Source: Amoebophrya sp. AT5.2 (taxonomy: Eukaryota > Sar > Dinophyceae > Syndiniales > Amoebophryaceae). Taken from it: a DNA stretch of 20,028 nucleotides. A program made the position numbers and the translations under genes. Under the pieces are notes generated by a model. It was not told the origin of the DNA and did no database searches. It saw only the letters and a list, made by a program, of their open reading frames with translations. The DNA is taken from the NCBI GenBank assembly GCA_005223375.1, contig RXOD01004604.1:1-20028 (forward strand). Direction: 5' to 3'. Of this stretch, positions 9,699 through 18,723 are shown in pieces. Numbering within the stretch: the stretch's first letter is position 1; every line of letters begins with the position of its first letter.

Positions 9699-12348
9699 TT
9701 TTCGCGTTCCGGCTCCGAGGAAGCTGACTCGCGGTCGCTTTTCCGTTTCCGGAGCCTGCGGCGGGGGCATCCGCGTCCCCATCTTCGTCTACATTAGCTA
9801 TTTCGGGATCAAAAATCTCCGCATCGCCGGCGTCATCGACTTCTTCCACCGGGTTCACCGCCTCCAAGCCTGCCGTGTCGTCGCCCCCTGCTACGGGCCG
9901 CATCGCTGCCAGATCTTCGTCAGAAACCTCGGCCACGGGAACTGCACCCGCGTCTGCTGCGGACCCTGCGTTGACCTCGTCGCGTCCGTCCCGCGACCGA
10001 AAGTCCCAGCGGAGGTGCACCAGCTGCTCCGTATCGATCGCGCCAAAGCGATCGATTTCGGACTTTGGAATGTTGTTCCTGGCACACTCGTCTCGCGCCG
10101 CTTGCGAAAACGCAGCCCATTCTTGTCGCATTCTATCGAGGATGTCACTCGACAGGGTCAGTTTCGGCAGCGGAGACTTAAAGCGAACTGCGAGCCAGTA
10201 CGCCCTGTGTGCCCACAACGTGAGGAGCGCGGTCGCCCCCACGTCTCCATACTGTTTCACTCCCCGCTGCTTGACTCCGCTGCTGGCTGGTGCATCGAAA
10301 AAATGCGCGCTGTCGAAGGTGTCCCAGCCTCCATCTGCTCTTGATTTGATGGCTGACGCCAGGTTCACGTCGCCGCCTGCGTCGACGTGATCGCTGCTGG
10401 CGCCCTTTGTCGCAACCCCTGTCGCTTTCTCAAAAATCGACCAGTACTGCGGCAGCAGCATTTCGCATTGTATAATTCTCGTCGCAGCTTTCAGCTCGTA
10501 ATGGACTCCCAGCTTGACTGGGACCACACTACCACCGCTGGGTTTCTTGTTCGCAAGAAACGCTGCGATTCTTTGCCGCTCTGCTTTGCGCCACTCTGGG
10601 TCTGCTTCTTTGCCGCTAGCTCCCCGCGTGTCGCCGCCGTTCGTGCTGGAAGCTGCTTCGCCGCTGGTCGCACCCCCGGCCGCCTGACCGAGCCGGTTCT
10701 GTGTGGCGTCGTGCGCGGCGCCGCCCACGTCGGAGCGAGGATCGCGACAAACGTTTTCATTGGGGTAAACCGGAAAACCTGAATCTTCCTGTTCCTCTTT
10801 GATCTGTTGCTCGCGGACGCCTGGGTTACTCTGTGGTTGCGCGTGCCGCGAGGAAGCGGGCCCCTGCTCCCGACCCGAGACACCACCAAAAGAGGCTGCG
10901 CCGCTGCTCGTGCCGGATTCCGCAGCTGCCGCTGCCGAAAAGTGCGCCCAGATCTTTGCTTTCTTTCCTTTCTGCTTTGCTGCGCTTTTCTGCTTGCGTT
11001 TGCCGGCCCGTTCTTTGTTTTCTTCTTCATCATCGTCGAGAAACTCGTCGCTGTTGCGGGCTGCCGCAATCTCCGCAAGCACGCTCGCAGGGGCCTCCCA
11101 AGGCTCGGGCGCGAGGCGAAAAAAGATACTGCTTTTGTTCCGCAGCAGGCCTGGCACTGCTTCGCACAGAACGGCGGATGAAAGGTCGTAGTGCGCGAGA
11201 TGCTCTGCTTTGTGTGAAATCAGCATCACCAGGTCCGAAGGCGCTGGCAGTACCAAGTCCAGGTGTTGCGCCGGGGCAGAGCCGTCGTTGGAGGAAGCAG
11301 GTCGTGGCGTCACCCGCACTCCGGCGAATCCGCTGCCCCCGAGAATCATGCTCAGGAAGAAGTAATCGAAGCTGCCCGGATCGTCCTCGTGCGAGTTTTT
11401 GAAGCGAAGCCGCAGAATTGCTTGCGGAACAGGTGGCTTTAGATTGATCGGAAGCGTTGCTGCGGCCTCAGACGCGGAACATTTCTCAAGTTCTTTAGCG
11501 ATGGCGTCAATTTCTTCTGCCATCGGATCCGACTTGGCGGCTTTCGTCGACCGCTTTGCCCCGTCGTTGGGCTGCTGCTGTTTGGTTTTGGACTTGGCAG
11601 CGGCGACCGCGTCCGCGTCGTCGGGTCGCGAGGCATGATCCGACGTCGCGGCCTTCGAGGTGTCGGCTTTGAGCTGCTCCTCCTCTGCTGCTTTTCGTGC
11701 TGTTGTACGCTGCTTTTTCCACGCCATACAAAGGCTTACGAGCGGCTCCACCGACGGGTCTATCGCGCTCCCGGGCACGCCTGTCAACTGGAATTGTTCT
11801 TTCGGAATGCCAGAGAGAGACTCTGACTTGAACGCAGCGTAGGTTTTCTGGATGACCGCCAGTCGGGTTTTCGCGTAACCCCCGCCCAGCGCCGCGCCAG
11901 AGCGTTCGTCGTCTGCCACCGCGTCGCTAGTGCCGCCCCTCAGCCTTTTTGAAATTGTGTCCGTGTCCGTTGTACGCAGCACGTAATCCTCCACGCAGGC
12001 GTTAAAAATTTTGGTTTGCAGCGCCTCCATCCGCTCCTGCCGATCGACTTCTTCGCTGGAGATGGTGCCGAGCTTCCGGTTTGCTGCGTGAAACTGCGCG
12101 GCGACTTTGTCGAGCCGCTTCAAAGTATGCTCTTTTATGTCGGCTTCGGTGATACCAAGCTCCCTCTCCTTTTGTTTTACAGCGTCGGGGTTGTCGCGGT
12201 TCCCGGCCGTGGGATCGCGCAGAACTTCTCGAAGTACGTCCACGTACCGCGACTTGCGCATGCGGCGAAGCTCGGACCCACACCCCAACTTCTTCAATCG
12301 ACGGTGGCGAGTCAAAAACCGCCGCGTCGACAAGAACCACGAGCTCAT
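9694..12348 (-). CDS. large protein of unknown function (884 aa)
   Basis: This is a long uninterrupted frame with GC-rich third positions. The start is the first in-frame ATG, at 12348; upstream codons back to 12483 contain no ATG and look like leader, including AACAAACAG just before. Residues 1-35 are Arg-rich with few acids (SSWFLSTRRFLTRHRRLKK), which may be a mitochondrial presequence or simply a basic tail. Order of regions: helical about 35-200; Ala/Lys/Asp low complexity 205-300; an ordered block about 300-430 (PINLKPPVPQAILRLRFKN, DYFFLSMILGGSGFAGVRV); an acidic then lysine-rich nuclear-localisation-like stretch 439-465 (KRKQKSAAKQKGKKAK); Ser/Gly/Ala-rich disorder 467-580; a second ordered block 583-790 (LLTLWAHRAYWLAVRF); an acidic tail to about 865; and a basic end (PRSRNAKK). 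No catalytic motif or family was recognised. The targeting signals conflict, so location is uncertain. The stop overlaps a consensus GTAAGT, so a further exon cannot be excluded. Confidence 0.8.
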   Translation of the reverse strand: MSSWFLSTRRFLTRHRRLKKLGCGSELRRMRKSRYVDVLREVLRDPTAGNRDNPDAVKQKERELGITEADIKEHTLKRLDKVAAQFHAANRKLGTISSEEVDRQERMEALQTKIFNACVEDYVLRTTDTDTISKRLRGGTSDAVADDERSGAALGGGYAKTRLAVIQKTYAAFKSESLSGIPKEQFQLTGVPGSAIDPSVEPLVSLCMAWKKQRTTARKAAEEEQLKADTSKAATSDHASRPDDADAVAAAKSKTKQQQPNDGAKRSTKAAKSDPMAEEIDAIAKELEKCSASEAAATLPINLKPPVPQAILRLRFKNSHEDDPGSFDYFFLSMILGGSGFAGVRVTPRPASSNDGSAPAQHLDLVLPAPSDLVMLISHKAEHLAHYDLSSAVLCEAVPGLLRNKSSIFFRLAPEPWEAPASVLAEIAAARNSDEFLDDDEEENKERAGKRKQKSAAKQKGKKAKIWAHFSAAAAAESGTSSGAASFGGVSGREQGPASSRHAQPQSNPGVREQQIKEEQEDSGFPVYPNENVCRDPRSDVGGAAHDATQNRLGQAAGGATSGEAASSTNGGDTRGASGKEADPEWRKAERQRIAAFLANKKPSGGSVVPVKLGVHYELKAATRIIQCEMLLPQYWSIFEKATGVATKGASSDHVDAGGDVNLASAIKSRADGGWDTFDSAHFFDAPASSGVKQRGVKQYGDVGATALLTLWAHRAYWLAVRFKSPLPKLTLSSDILDRMRQEWAAFSQAARDECARNNIPKSEIDRFGAIDTEQLVHLRWDFRSRDGRDEVNAGSAADAGAVPVAEVSDEDLAAMRPVAGGDDTAGLEAVNPVEEVDDAGDAEIFDPEIANVDEDGDADAPAAGSGNGKATASQLPRSRNAKK

Positions 12349-12632
12349 GCGCGCCGAGTTAGTGCGTGCACTAATCTGTTTGTTTTTAGTCGCGCACTCA
12401 ACACAAAAATACAGACCACGGCTTCCGTCGAGCGAAACCGTATCTCTAACCCTGAGCCCTTCTATGGCCGTAGAAAAATACAACTACTCGGAACGCGACG
12501 TGGAAAACTACAACTTCTCGCAGTGCGAGCCATGCAGCTGCTGAGTACGTCATAAATTGGAAAGCTATCGGACTTGCATTTGCGTGCAGACTACTGATCG
12601 AGTTGGTGTGCTAGTGCTGCGCAATTGCTTTA
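12349..12632. other. short spacer between two minus-strand genes
   Basis: It holds the 5' leader of the 884-aa gene and the 3' flank of the 857-aa gene. On the minus strand AACAAACAG lies about 25 bases before the ATG, which could serve as a cis- or trans-splice acceptor; no spliced-leader gene is present in the window to support this. Nothing else was recognised. Confidence 0.3.
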
Positions 12633-15271
12633 TCAGTGGCTGTGGCTCCCCGCACTCTTACAAAAAAAAATCTCGATCACGTTCAGTGCGAGATACATAA
12701 GAATAAGTACTAGTACCCGCTCGAGAGAGACATTGGCTCCCGAATGCACGGCGAGCCGCTGCGCCGTGGCATGTAGTCCCTCGACCCTGCGGGTGGTCCG
12801 ACTGACGAAGGTAAAAACCATGGCGTACAGAAATATGAGGCACTGGCCCAACAGGTGCTTCTCGAGAACTTTGGTTTTCATCCACCGCCACCACGACTGC
12901 ATGCCGGATGCTCGACCTCTGCGGACCGCCGGCTCCGGCCCCAGGAGCCAAAGCTTCAACTTGGCAAACCACGCGCGACAAAAGTACCCGTCACCGCCGT
13001 CGGGGAAGTACTCCGCCAGAAATTCCTCGTCTTCGAGTGGCATGCTGTACCGAAACTGCATCTCTACCAGGTACGAAACCGCGGCCAGGTAGGTCGCCAC
13101 GAAAACCCGAACCGCGAACGCGTCTGTTTCTGTAAATCCGTACAGAGCGAGGGCCGCGTCGGCGGTCCACTGCACGAAGGCAACCGTTTTTTCGTAGGCT
13201 CTGTGGACCTTCTGCAGTCGATCCGCCCGAGAGCCTGCGTCTTTTTTGTTCTGGTGCGAGAACGAAACCCGATCCGCGCCCAGCGTCGCCGCGCCCAGGT
13301 ACAAGTTGATGAAGGCTACGTCGGGCCTCCCCTTGTACAACCAGTAATTTTTTCCACAGTGGAGCGGACTTAAGTCCGAGATGCGCTCCTGTAGTCCCAT
13401 CACGTTGAGCAGCGACAGGTGTCGTGCGCAGCTGCCCACCGTCCCCCACCTCATTGCTGATGGCGACACCAACAAAATTAACAACCCCAGCAGCGCGAAC
13501 ACCGCGTTTGCGCAATCGCGTATCGGACCTGTGCGTGAGAAAAAAAGGCATTCGTCGCAGTTGTGTTTGCGTCGAAATAAATTGCGCCAGAAACTAGCGA
13601 CGCAACTGCTCGACGCTGCAACTAGAAGTACTCCAGAAACTGCAGCCAAAGTTAGCGGAAATAAACGCAATCACTGCGCTTCACAAGTAAATGAGTAGAA
13701 GTACCGACATGGCTGCAGAGGGTCTGGAAGTGTTGCTTTCGGCGATCTTCGTCGGGGTACAAGTCCATGAGCGCAGCCGATAAAACCTCGCGCGGCTCTT
13801 TGTCTTCGTCCGACGCAGTGGAGGGCGGGCGCGGATCCCAGCCGTCCGGGTTTTCTCGCGCGTTCTCTGCGAAGGCCAACCGGGAGTACCTTAACCCAGT
13901 GGCCTCCAAGTACTGCCGCGCCAGGAACTTTCTTTGGAACATCCCGACGTGGTCAAAAAAGACCACGAGAGATTTCGACGTGGACGTCGAATTGGGGTGC
14001 TCTTCACAAAACAGCACATGCGACATTGTCCCGACGAATCTCTGCCGAGCACACGCCCCCTGATCGATAAACGACTGCCCCAGCACGTAATTCTTGAGCA
14101 TGGACTGGACGTAATGCTGTCCAGCATTGCTGGACCCTCCGAAATCAGAGGCAAGGCTTAGAAAAGTCAAACCCCTGAACAGCTCCTCGGACGGAAGGAG
14201 GTTTTCTATTAGGAGAGCAACAGCGCGCGCGTACTTAAAACTCTCCGTCTGCTGTACTGCGTCCGCGTCGAGGGCTCGCTCTTCCTGGGTGAAGGAATGG
14301 ATGCGAGCGGGGATGGGCAGAATGCTCGCATCGTCCACCAGGTGCAGCTCCCCGAAGACGCACAGCCATTTTGCAGCGTGGTCAACCACCCGCACCCGCC
14401 GGCTTTTGCTGGTGGTCGGCTGCTCCTGGTTCTTCGCTGCTGCTCGCGCGGGATTGGTTTGAGCGACCCCCGCAGCCTCCGCCGCCGCCCCCAGGTCGCC
14501 CGTCAAAACCGTTCCCTGAGTCCCGTCGAACTCGATTCGGATGAGTTTGTCCTCCTCGAGATCGCGGTAGACTGCATGGGTCACCTGAATGGCGATGTCA
14601 TCGGCCAAAATCAGCGCCCGAGAATCGATCTCCCGCGAGTGGCCGTAGAAAAACTGGTGGAATATTTGTTCCCCTTTCTCGCGAGCCACCCGCACCGCGG
14701 CGCTACTGCCGTCGGCGAGAGTGACCACTGCCTTCCCCGCCCGCGTCACGTCCAACGCGAGCCCTGAATCCAGTGCTGCTGCCTCAATTGCAGATAGTTT
14801 TTTGCCCCCCGTTTTTTTCGCTTTCGCAGCTTGTCGCCCCGGCAGCTCATACATTTTTTCGAAGTCCCATTCTCCCGCGCTTGCAGCCGATCCGCACAAA
14901 ACCGGAGCCGCCGCTTCGCTCGCAGAAAGATGAACGCCTCGACCCCCTGCTGCTGAACTGCTGCTGCTCGCAGAAGCGCCGCCGAGAAGGGCCTGCTGCA
15001 GTCGCCCTTCGACTTTTCGTTGCTGGGCAGTTTTTTTAACATTCTTCTTCACCTGTTGGCTTTTCTGTCCCCGACTGTTCACAGCCAAAGAGAAGTCAGT
15101 TGCGCTCCCGACGTGCTGCTGCTGTCGCGCCCCATAACTCGAAGAAGAACTCGCGCCGACGGGAGCCGCCGCGCGGGAGGCACTCGCGGCCTTTTCTGTC
15201 GCTGGCTTGCGCGCCGACTTCGTCGGACGAAAGTTTTTGCCGCTCACCTTGATGTGCGAAAAATCTGACAT
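12633..15271 (-). CDS. two-exon gene, 857-aa protein with C-terminal membrane region, unknown function
   Basis: Exon 1 is 15271-13705 and exon 2 is 13639-12633. What looks like two overlapping frames is best read as one gene, because the second frame has no ATG at its upstream end and a 65-nt intron (GTACTT ... CTAAC ... TTTGGCTGCAG) joins them in phase at residue 523. The ATG at 15271 opens MSDFSHIKVSG. Residues 1-160 are Ser/Ala/Lys/Gln-rich and probably disordered. Residues 195-260 and 300-470 look folded and soluble (ALILADDIAIQVTHAVYRDL; WLCVFGELHLVDD; SLVVFFDHVGMFQRKFLARQ). After the junction come a short hydrophobic patch, a Cys/His cluster (KHNCDECLFF), and hydrophobic segments near 564-582, 697-716, 785-802 and 831-848, suggesting up to four membrane spans. 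There is no N-terminal signal peptide, so the first 520 residues are probably cytosolic. No family was recognised. Two later in-phase acceptors (CTTCTAG, GTTGCAG) would shorten exon 2 by 6 or 8 codons. Confidence 0.75.
13640..13704 (-). other. 65-nt spliceosomal intron
   Basis: The donor is G|GTACTT, like two donors of the nine-exon gene. A CTAAC branch-site match lies 11 bases before the TGCAG acceptor. Removing it joins two frames in phase (codon GTT made from G plus TT). Retained, it would terminate exon 1's frame after 17 further residues. Confidence 0.75.
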
Positions 15272-15554
15272 CACGACTTAAACTAAGCAACGCGATGGCC
15301 TCCTCCATAAACACAAACACTCTTGGCGTAGACGCACATCTATGGCTGTGTGTGCGCCACTAACAGTTGGAGTCGCGTTGTACATAAGTGAAACATCGAG
15401 TCGTGCCTATTCAATCACTGCTGGTCTCGCGCGGCGGATAGCAAAAAGTCTCCCGATTCCCGCGGTCAGACCTCACTGTTGGAAAGGGAAGAAAAAAAAG
15501 GTGTTCCGAGGAGCAATAAGTGCTACACGCCTCACAGACTGCTTGGTTGTCCCA
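15272..15554. other. 5' flank of the 857-aa gene
   Basis: This is the presumed promoter and leader for the minus-strand gene starting at 15271. No TATA box or other core element could be assigned. The right satellite block begins at its far end after an A-run. Confidence 0.35.
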
Positions 15555-16756
15555 CACAAAAAAAAACACGAGCGCGCCACTCTTTGCACTTCCTCACAAC
15601 GCGTGCACGATGTGCGATCTTCTCGTCGCAGAGTTCTTTGCTGCAGCAGAAAAACCAGACGTACTTCCATCACGGCAAGCGACAGGAGCGAGCGTGCCCC
15701 GGAAAAGCCACTGCAGGAGCGTGATGTGTCCCATTCTCAAAAAACAGAAGCGTTTTCATCATACACCCTCGACGACTCCTGATGCAGAAACAAACAGGCC
15801 TGAGCGCACATCTTCAACAAAGATCGGCAGGAAGCGCTCACCACTCCTGGACACAAAGTCTTTGAAAAAAAGATGAGCGGGTCTCTGTTTTAACTACAAG
15901 CACGCTCGAATCTCTGCATCGGCACAGCGCAAAGTAACTCCTGCACAAAAACTCACGAGCGTGCTGTCATGTTCACTGAAAGTGCCGACGTATTTGTCGC
16001 AACATTTGTTGGGACTTCTATCCAAGCCTCCGCCAGCGTCGGCCATTACGAGCTCGCTCAAGCATTTGCATCGCCCGACAAAAAATCACGAGCGTGTGGT
16101 CATAGTCACTCAAGGTTGACGAGCGTGTGGGAAAAATCGTCAACGCAAAGTCCAAAATCCACGTGCTCGCTCAAGCATTTGTATAGGCACAACGAAAACT
16201 CACGAGCGTGTGGTGTTAGTCACTGAAAGTTGGCGAGCGTCTGGTCCTGGTCTCTACAAGTTCCAATAAACACGTCGCGGCGACGAAGTAAGTCTTTTCC
16301 GCACAAAAGTAAACGAGCGCGCGGTAATGGTCATTGAAAGTTTCATCATACACGCTCCGACGCAAGTCAGTATTGCTGTCCAAGTGCACGCCAACGCCCA
16401 AGCGTTTGTATCGGCACAGCGAAAACTCGCGAGCGTGTGGTCTTAGTCAATCAAAGTTGGCGAGCGTCTGGCCATGGTCTCTTCAAGTAATAATAACCAC
16501 GTCGCGACGAAGAAGTAAATCTTTTCTGCACAAAAGTAAACGAGCGCGTGGTATTTGTCATTGAAAGTTTCATCATTCACGTCCCGACGAAAGGCAGTAT
16601 TGCTATTGAAGTGCACGCCAACGCCAAAACTTCTAAAACGCTCACGCATCTGCATCGGCACAGAAAAAGTGCAAGTGGCTATCTCTTGCACAAAAGTTAG
16701 CGAGCGCGTCGCTATTGTCACTCAAAGTTCCAACATGCACGTCGATACACTTAACG
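15555..16756 (+). repeat. satellite-like block, right copy
   Basis: It is collinear with 2652-3810 in the same orientation, about 12.9 kb away. It starts at an A-run followed by CACGAGCGCG and continues through the same ordered words (CACAACGCG, TGTGCGATCTTCTCGTCGC, AAACCAGACGTACTTCCATC, AAAGATCGGCAGG) to the CACGTCGATACACTT near its end. It has an insertion of about 90 bp (near 15685-15770) absent from the left copy. The 113-bp unit is detectable but more diverged: TCAAGCATTTG-type words at 16058, 16171 and 16398 give spacings of 113 and 227 (two units). Confidence 0.75.
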
Positions 16757-17908
16757 CTCCCACGCGCCACGCGGAACAGCGCCACCATCGAAACGTCGCC
16801 CATCATCCATGCGCGGATCCTCGTGTCTGCTACCCGCTGGCACCGTCAGCGTGAGGGTGGGGTCCTGTACAACTTCAAGTGAGGAGGAGGACGAGCGCGC
16901 GATTATACCTGAAGCAAAAATTTAAATCCAAACGATTGAGAAGAGGAATATGAGTTGCGCTCTCACTCTCATTCTCAGGAGCCTCAAGTAGAGTTGTGGG
17001 AACGTTCACTCGCAACTTATATTTATGTTTCGCTTGTGCCAGACGCGGATCGTATTGACTTCCATTTGTTCATTTCCATTGCTGGCCGTGCACTGCTATC
17101 AAGACGAGCGTCTCTGTTGTAAAGTGTATCAGCTAAGCTCTCGCCTCAAAAGAAGATCAATGTGCCGTCCACTTCGCGCGTCCAGGGGAGGCTTGTAGTC
17201 GATCGTGGGCGGCTTCGGCACCGTGCAGGCCTGGAAGTACATGGCAGCGTCGGCTCGTGACCCTCGCGCAACATGTGATCGCGGCAGCGGTATGCGGCCG
17301 CGCGCTCGTATGAATGTGTGAGAAAGCATGGTCGCATAATGTTCAACGAAAAGCTCGAAAATTAAATGATCGCCATGTCAAACCTCTTTTGAAACGTCCT
17401 TGAGTGCAAACTGCCCGCATGCAAATCAGACGAAGACGAGAGCGAAAAGAACACTCACAAGATCAGCGCGTAGTAGGTCATTGCGATTTAGATTTTTTGA
17501 AGAGATCAATAGCCCGGTGCACGAGCCATCGCATTCGCGCGCGATTCAGAACTACAAAACCAGCCACAGATCATCGCGTGGTGTACTATCATAATCATTG
17601 GATATGCGGCGGCAGCGCTTTCTACACCTGGTTGCTCGCCGTCGCCTCATAGTGTTTGAAGACGCGCGATCATTTCCAGAACGCTCGCTGTGCCCATTGC
17701 AAGTACGGCGCCAGACGACTACTGCGGAATCTATGTGCGGTGAGCTGAGAGTGAACGAAGCGCGCCAGGCTCAGTTACTGATCCGCGCCAGACAAACGAG
17801 CGCCGTCACGTTTTACACGGCGGGCCAAATCATAATACACTACGAGGCTCCCGCCCATCTCGCTCTAAATCTGTGGGACTTTTTTCAAAGAACAGAGACA
17901 CAATCACA
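16757..17908. other. right spacer, no gene recognised
   Basis: Short frames occur on both strands (for example minus 17129-17346 and plus 17404-17652) without sustained coding-like codon use or recognisable products. No repeat family of the window extends here apart from single ACGAGCG words near 16889 and 17103. Confidence 0.4.
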
Positions 17909-18325
17909 ATGGCGGCGCCGCTGGTCTACGACGGCCCGACAGTGCCTTCTAATCCATATCGTCCGCAATCCTTATACCATGGCCACCGCGCGGCGCCATC
18001 GCTGGGACCATCCAGAAACACACACGATAAGCTCCCTCCAGACCTGCGAAAAATTACCCACATCATCAAACCCAGTAGAAACGTAACAAATGCACCACAA
18101 TCCCAGCGCGCATCGCCGCCGGCCATTGGTCTGCCAGCGTGGTTCTTTTGTTGGCAATTTCGTCAGCCGATCACTGGCGCCAATGATCGGACCACACCCA
18201 CCTGCAAACCTACGCCCACCACAAGCGCGAAAGCTATGAGCGCCGCCGCAGTCCTTGCACCTTCTGGAAGGTCACCAGACCCGTGCCGCGGTCTGTTTTC
18301 GCGGCCTGTTTTCGGGTTTTTGTAA
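17909..18325 (+). CDS. weak open frame, Pro-rich, 138 aa
   Basis: The ATG at 17909 has a favourable context (CACAATGGCG), and the first 30 or so codons are GC-rich at the third position (MAAPLVYDGPTVPSN). Later codons are mixed, and the frame ends at 18325 after Pro/Thr/Ala-rich low complexity. It would be the only plus-strand gene inside the element and lies close to the right end. No family was recognised. The start may be an exon of a spliced gene or chance in a CA-rich strand. Confidence 0.25.
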   Translation: MAAPLVYDGPTVPSNPYRPQSLYHGHRAAPSLGPSRNTHDKLPPDLRKITHIIKPSRNVTNAPQSQRASPPAIGLPAWFFCWQFRQPITGANDRTTPTCKPTPTTSAKAMSAAAVLAPSGRSPDPCRGLFSRPVFGFL

Positions 18326-18650
18326 ACGGCCGCACCAGCATGGCGCCACAACTTTCATCGATGCCCTGCGGCGCACGTCCGCCGCCCACGGAACTGGACC
18401 AAACAAAAAACCAGCGGCGCCGCGCGGTTTTGCAACGGCTGCAACTCCTGTCATGTGAACTCCTCAAAAATGCAGCCCAGACACTGCCAGCCCAAGGAAT
18501 TCAAAGACCAGAAAAGCAAGCACACCAAACACCTGGGCAGCGACCACCCAAAAACTGCCTACAGCCCTCAGCAACTAACAAGAGACCGCGAAACGATTTC
18601 GAGCAGCACAAAAACGGCCACCGAGTGCGGCGAAAATCTGGGTCGTTTTA
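18326..18650. other. right subterminal region
   Basis: The plus strand is rich in A and C (CACAAAAACGGCC, CCAGACCTGCG-like words). Several overlapping short frames exist on the plus strand, but none has a clear start or recognisable product. No repeat array comparable to the one at 9381-9549 is seen until 18651. Confidence 0.35.
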
Positions 18651-18684
18651 TAAAATATTTGCAAAATATTTGCAAAGTATGGGC
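18651..18684 (+). repeat. 11-bp AAAATATTTGC tandem repeat beside the right TIR
   Basis: AAAATATTTGC occurs at 18652 and 18663, 11 bp apart, followed by a third, degenerate AAAGTATGGGC at 18674. The core is the same as in the 9381-9549 array. The third unit forms the inner edge of the extended right inverted repeat. The left end of the element has only the degenerate counterpart (AAATACTTTC near 92-101). Confidence 0.7.
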
Positions 18685-18692
18685 GCAAATTA

Positions 18693-18715
18693 TCCAAGGG
18701 CGTGGAATGTTATAA
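18693..18715 (-). repeat. right terminal inverted repeat
   Basis: Read on the minus strand it begins TTATAACATTCCA, then C, then GCCCTTGGA, one base different from 61-83. It touches the right target-site copy on its outer side. Because the neighbouring gene's stop codon lies in that copy, the element end begins two bases after the stop. Confidence 0.85.
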
Positions 18716-18723
18716 TATTACGG
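18716..18723. repeat. target-site duplication, right copy (TATTACGG)
   Basis: Identical to 53-60 and directly adjacent to the right inverted repeat. On the minus strand it reads CCGTAATA, and the TAA is the stop codon of the gene ending at 18718. Confidence 0.85.

Larger units (their letters stand above)
61..18715. mobile_element. 18.66-kb DNA transposon with TIRs and 8-bp target-site duplication
   Basis: The limits are set by terminal inverted repeats (61-83 and 18693-18715, 22 of 23 identical) and a perfect 8-bp direct repeat touching both outer edges. The inverted similarity decays but can be followed for about 42 bases inward, to a shared ATACTTT. Inside are three large minus-strand genes with no recognised family, two diverged satellite-like blocks in direct orientation, an AATCCA-rich domain and an AT-rich iteron array. 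I see no DDE, RNase H-like, tyrosine-recombinase or polymerase motif clear enough to name a transposase. The 8-bp duplication fits several DNA-transposon superfamilies, but the TTATAAC terminus does not match the hAT (CAGGG-like) or P-element ends I know. A non-autonomous element carrying host-like genes, or an autonomous one with an unknown transposase, both fit. The structural call is strong; the classification is open. Confidence 0.8.

Noticed and set aside
9601..12544. Several long plus-strand frames opposite the 884-aa gene
   Set aside because: They are antisense shadows of a GC-rich minus-strand gene. They overlap one another in different frames and their products are Ser/Arg/Cys-rich without recognisable features.
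12633..13670. A separate 345-aa membrane protein gene with an N-terminal signal peptide
   Set aside because: The codon at the apparent start is TTG, not ATG. The hydrophobic start is partly intron sequence, and splicing joins the frame to the upstream exon in phase.
2652..16756. The two direct repeat blocks as LTRs of a retrotransposon
   Set aside because: They are clearly diverged and internally tandem, differ by indels, lack matching TG...CA ends and a flanking duplication, and no gag-pol sequence lies between them.
61..18715. A Maverick/Polinton or endogenous giant-virus origin for the element
   Set aside because: No protein-primed polymerase, integrase, packaging ATPase or capsid features were recognised. 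The ends are short, the duplication is 8 bp (Mavericks make 6 bp), and the genes are intron-rich.
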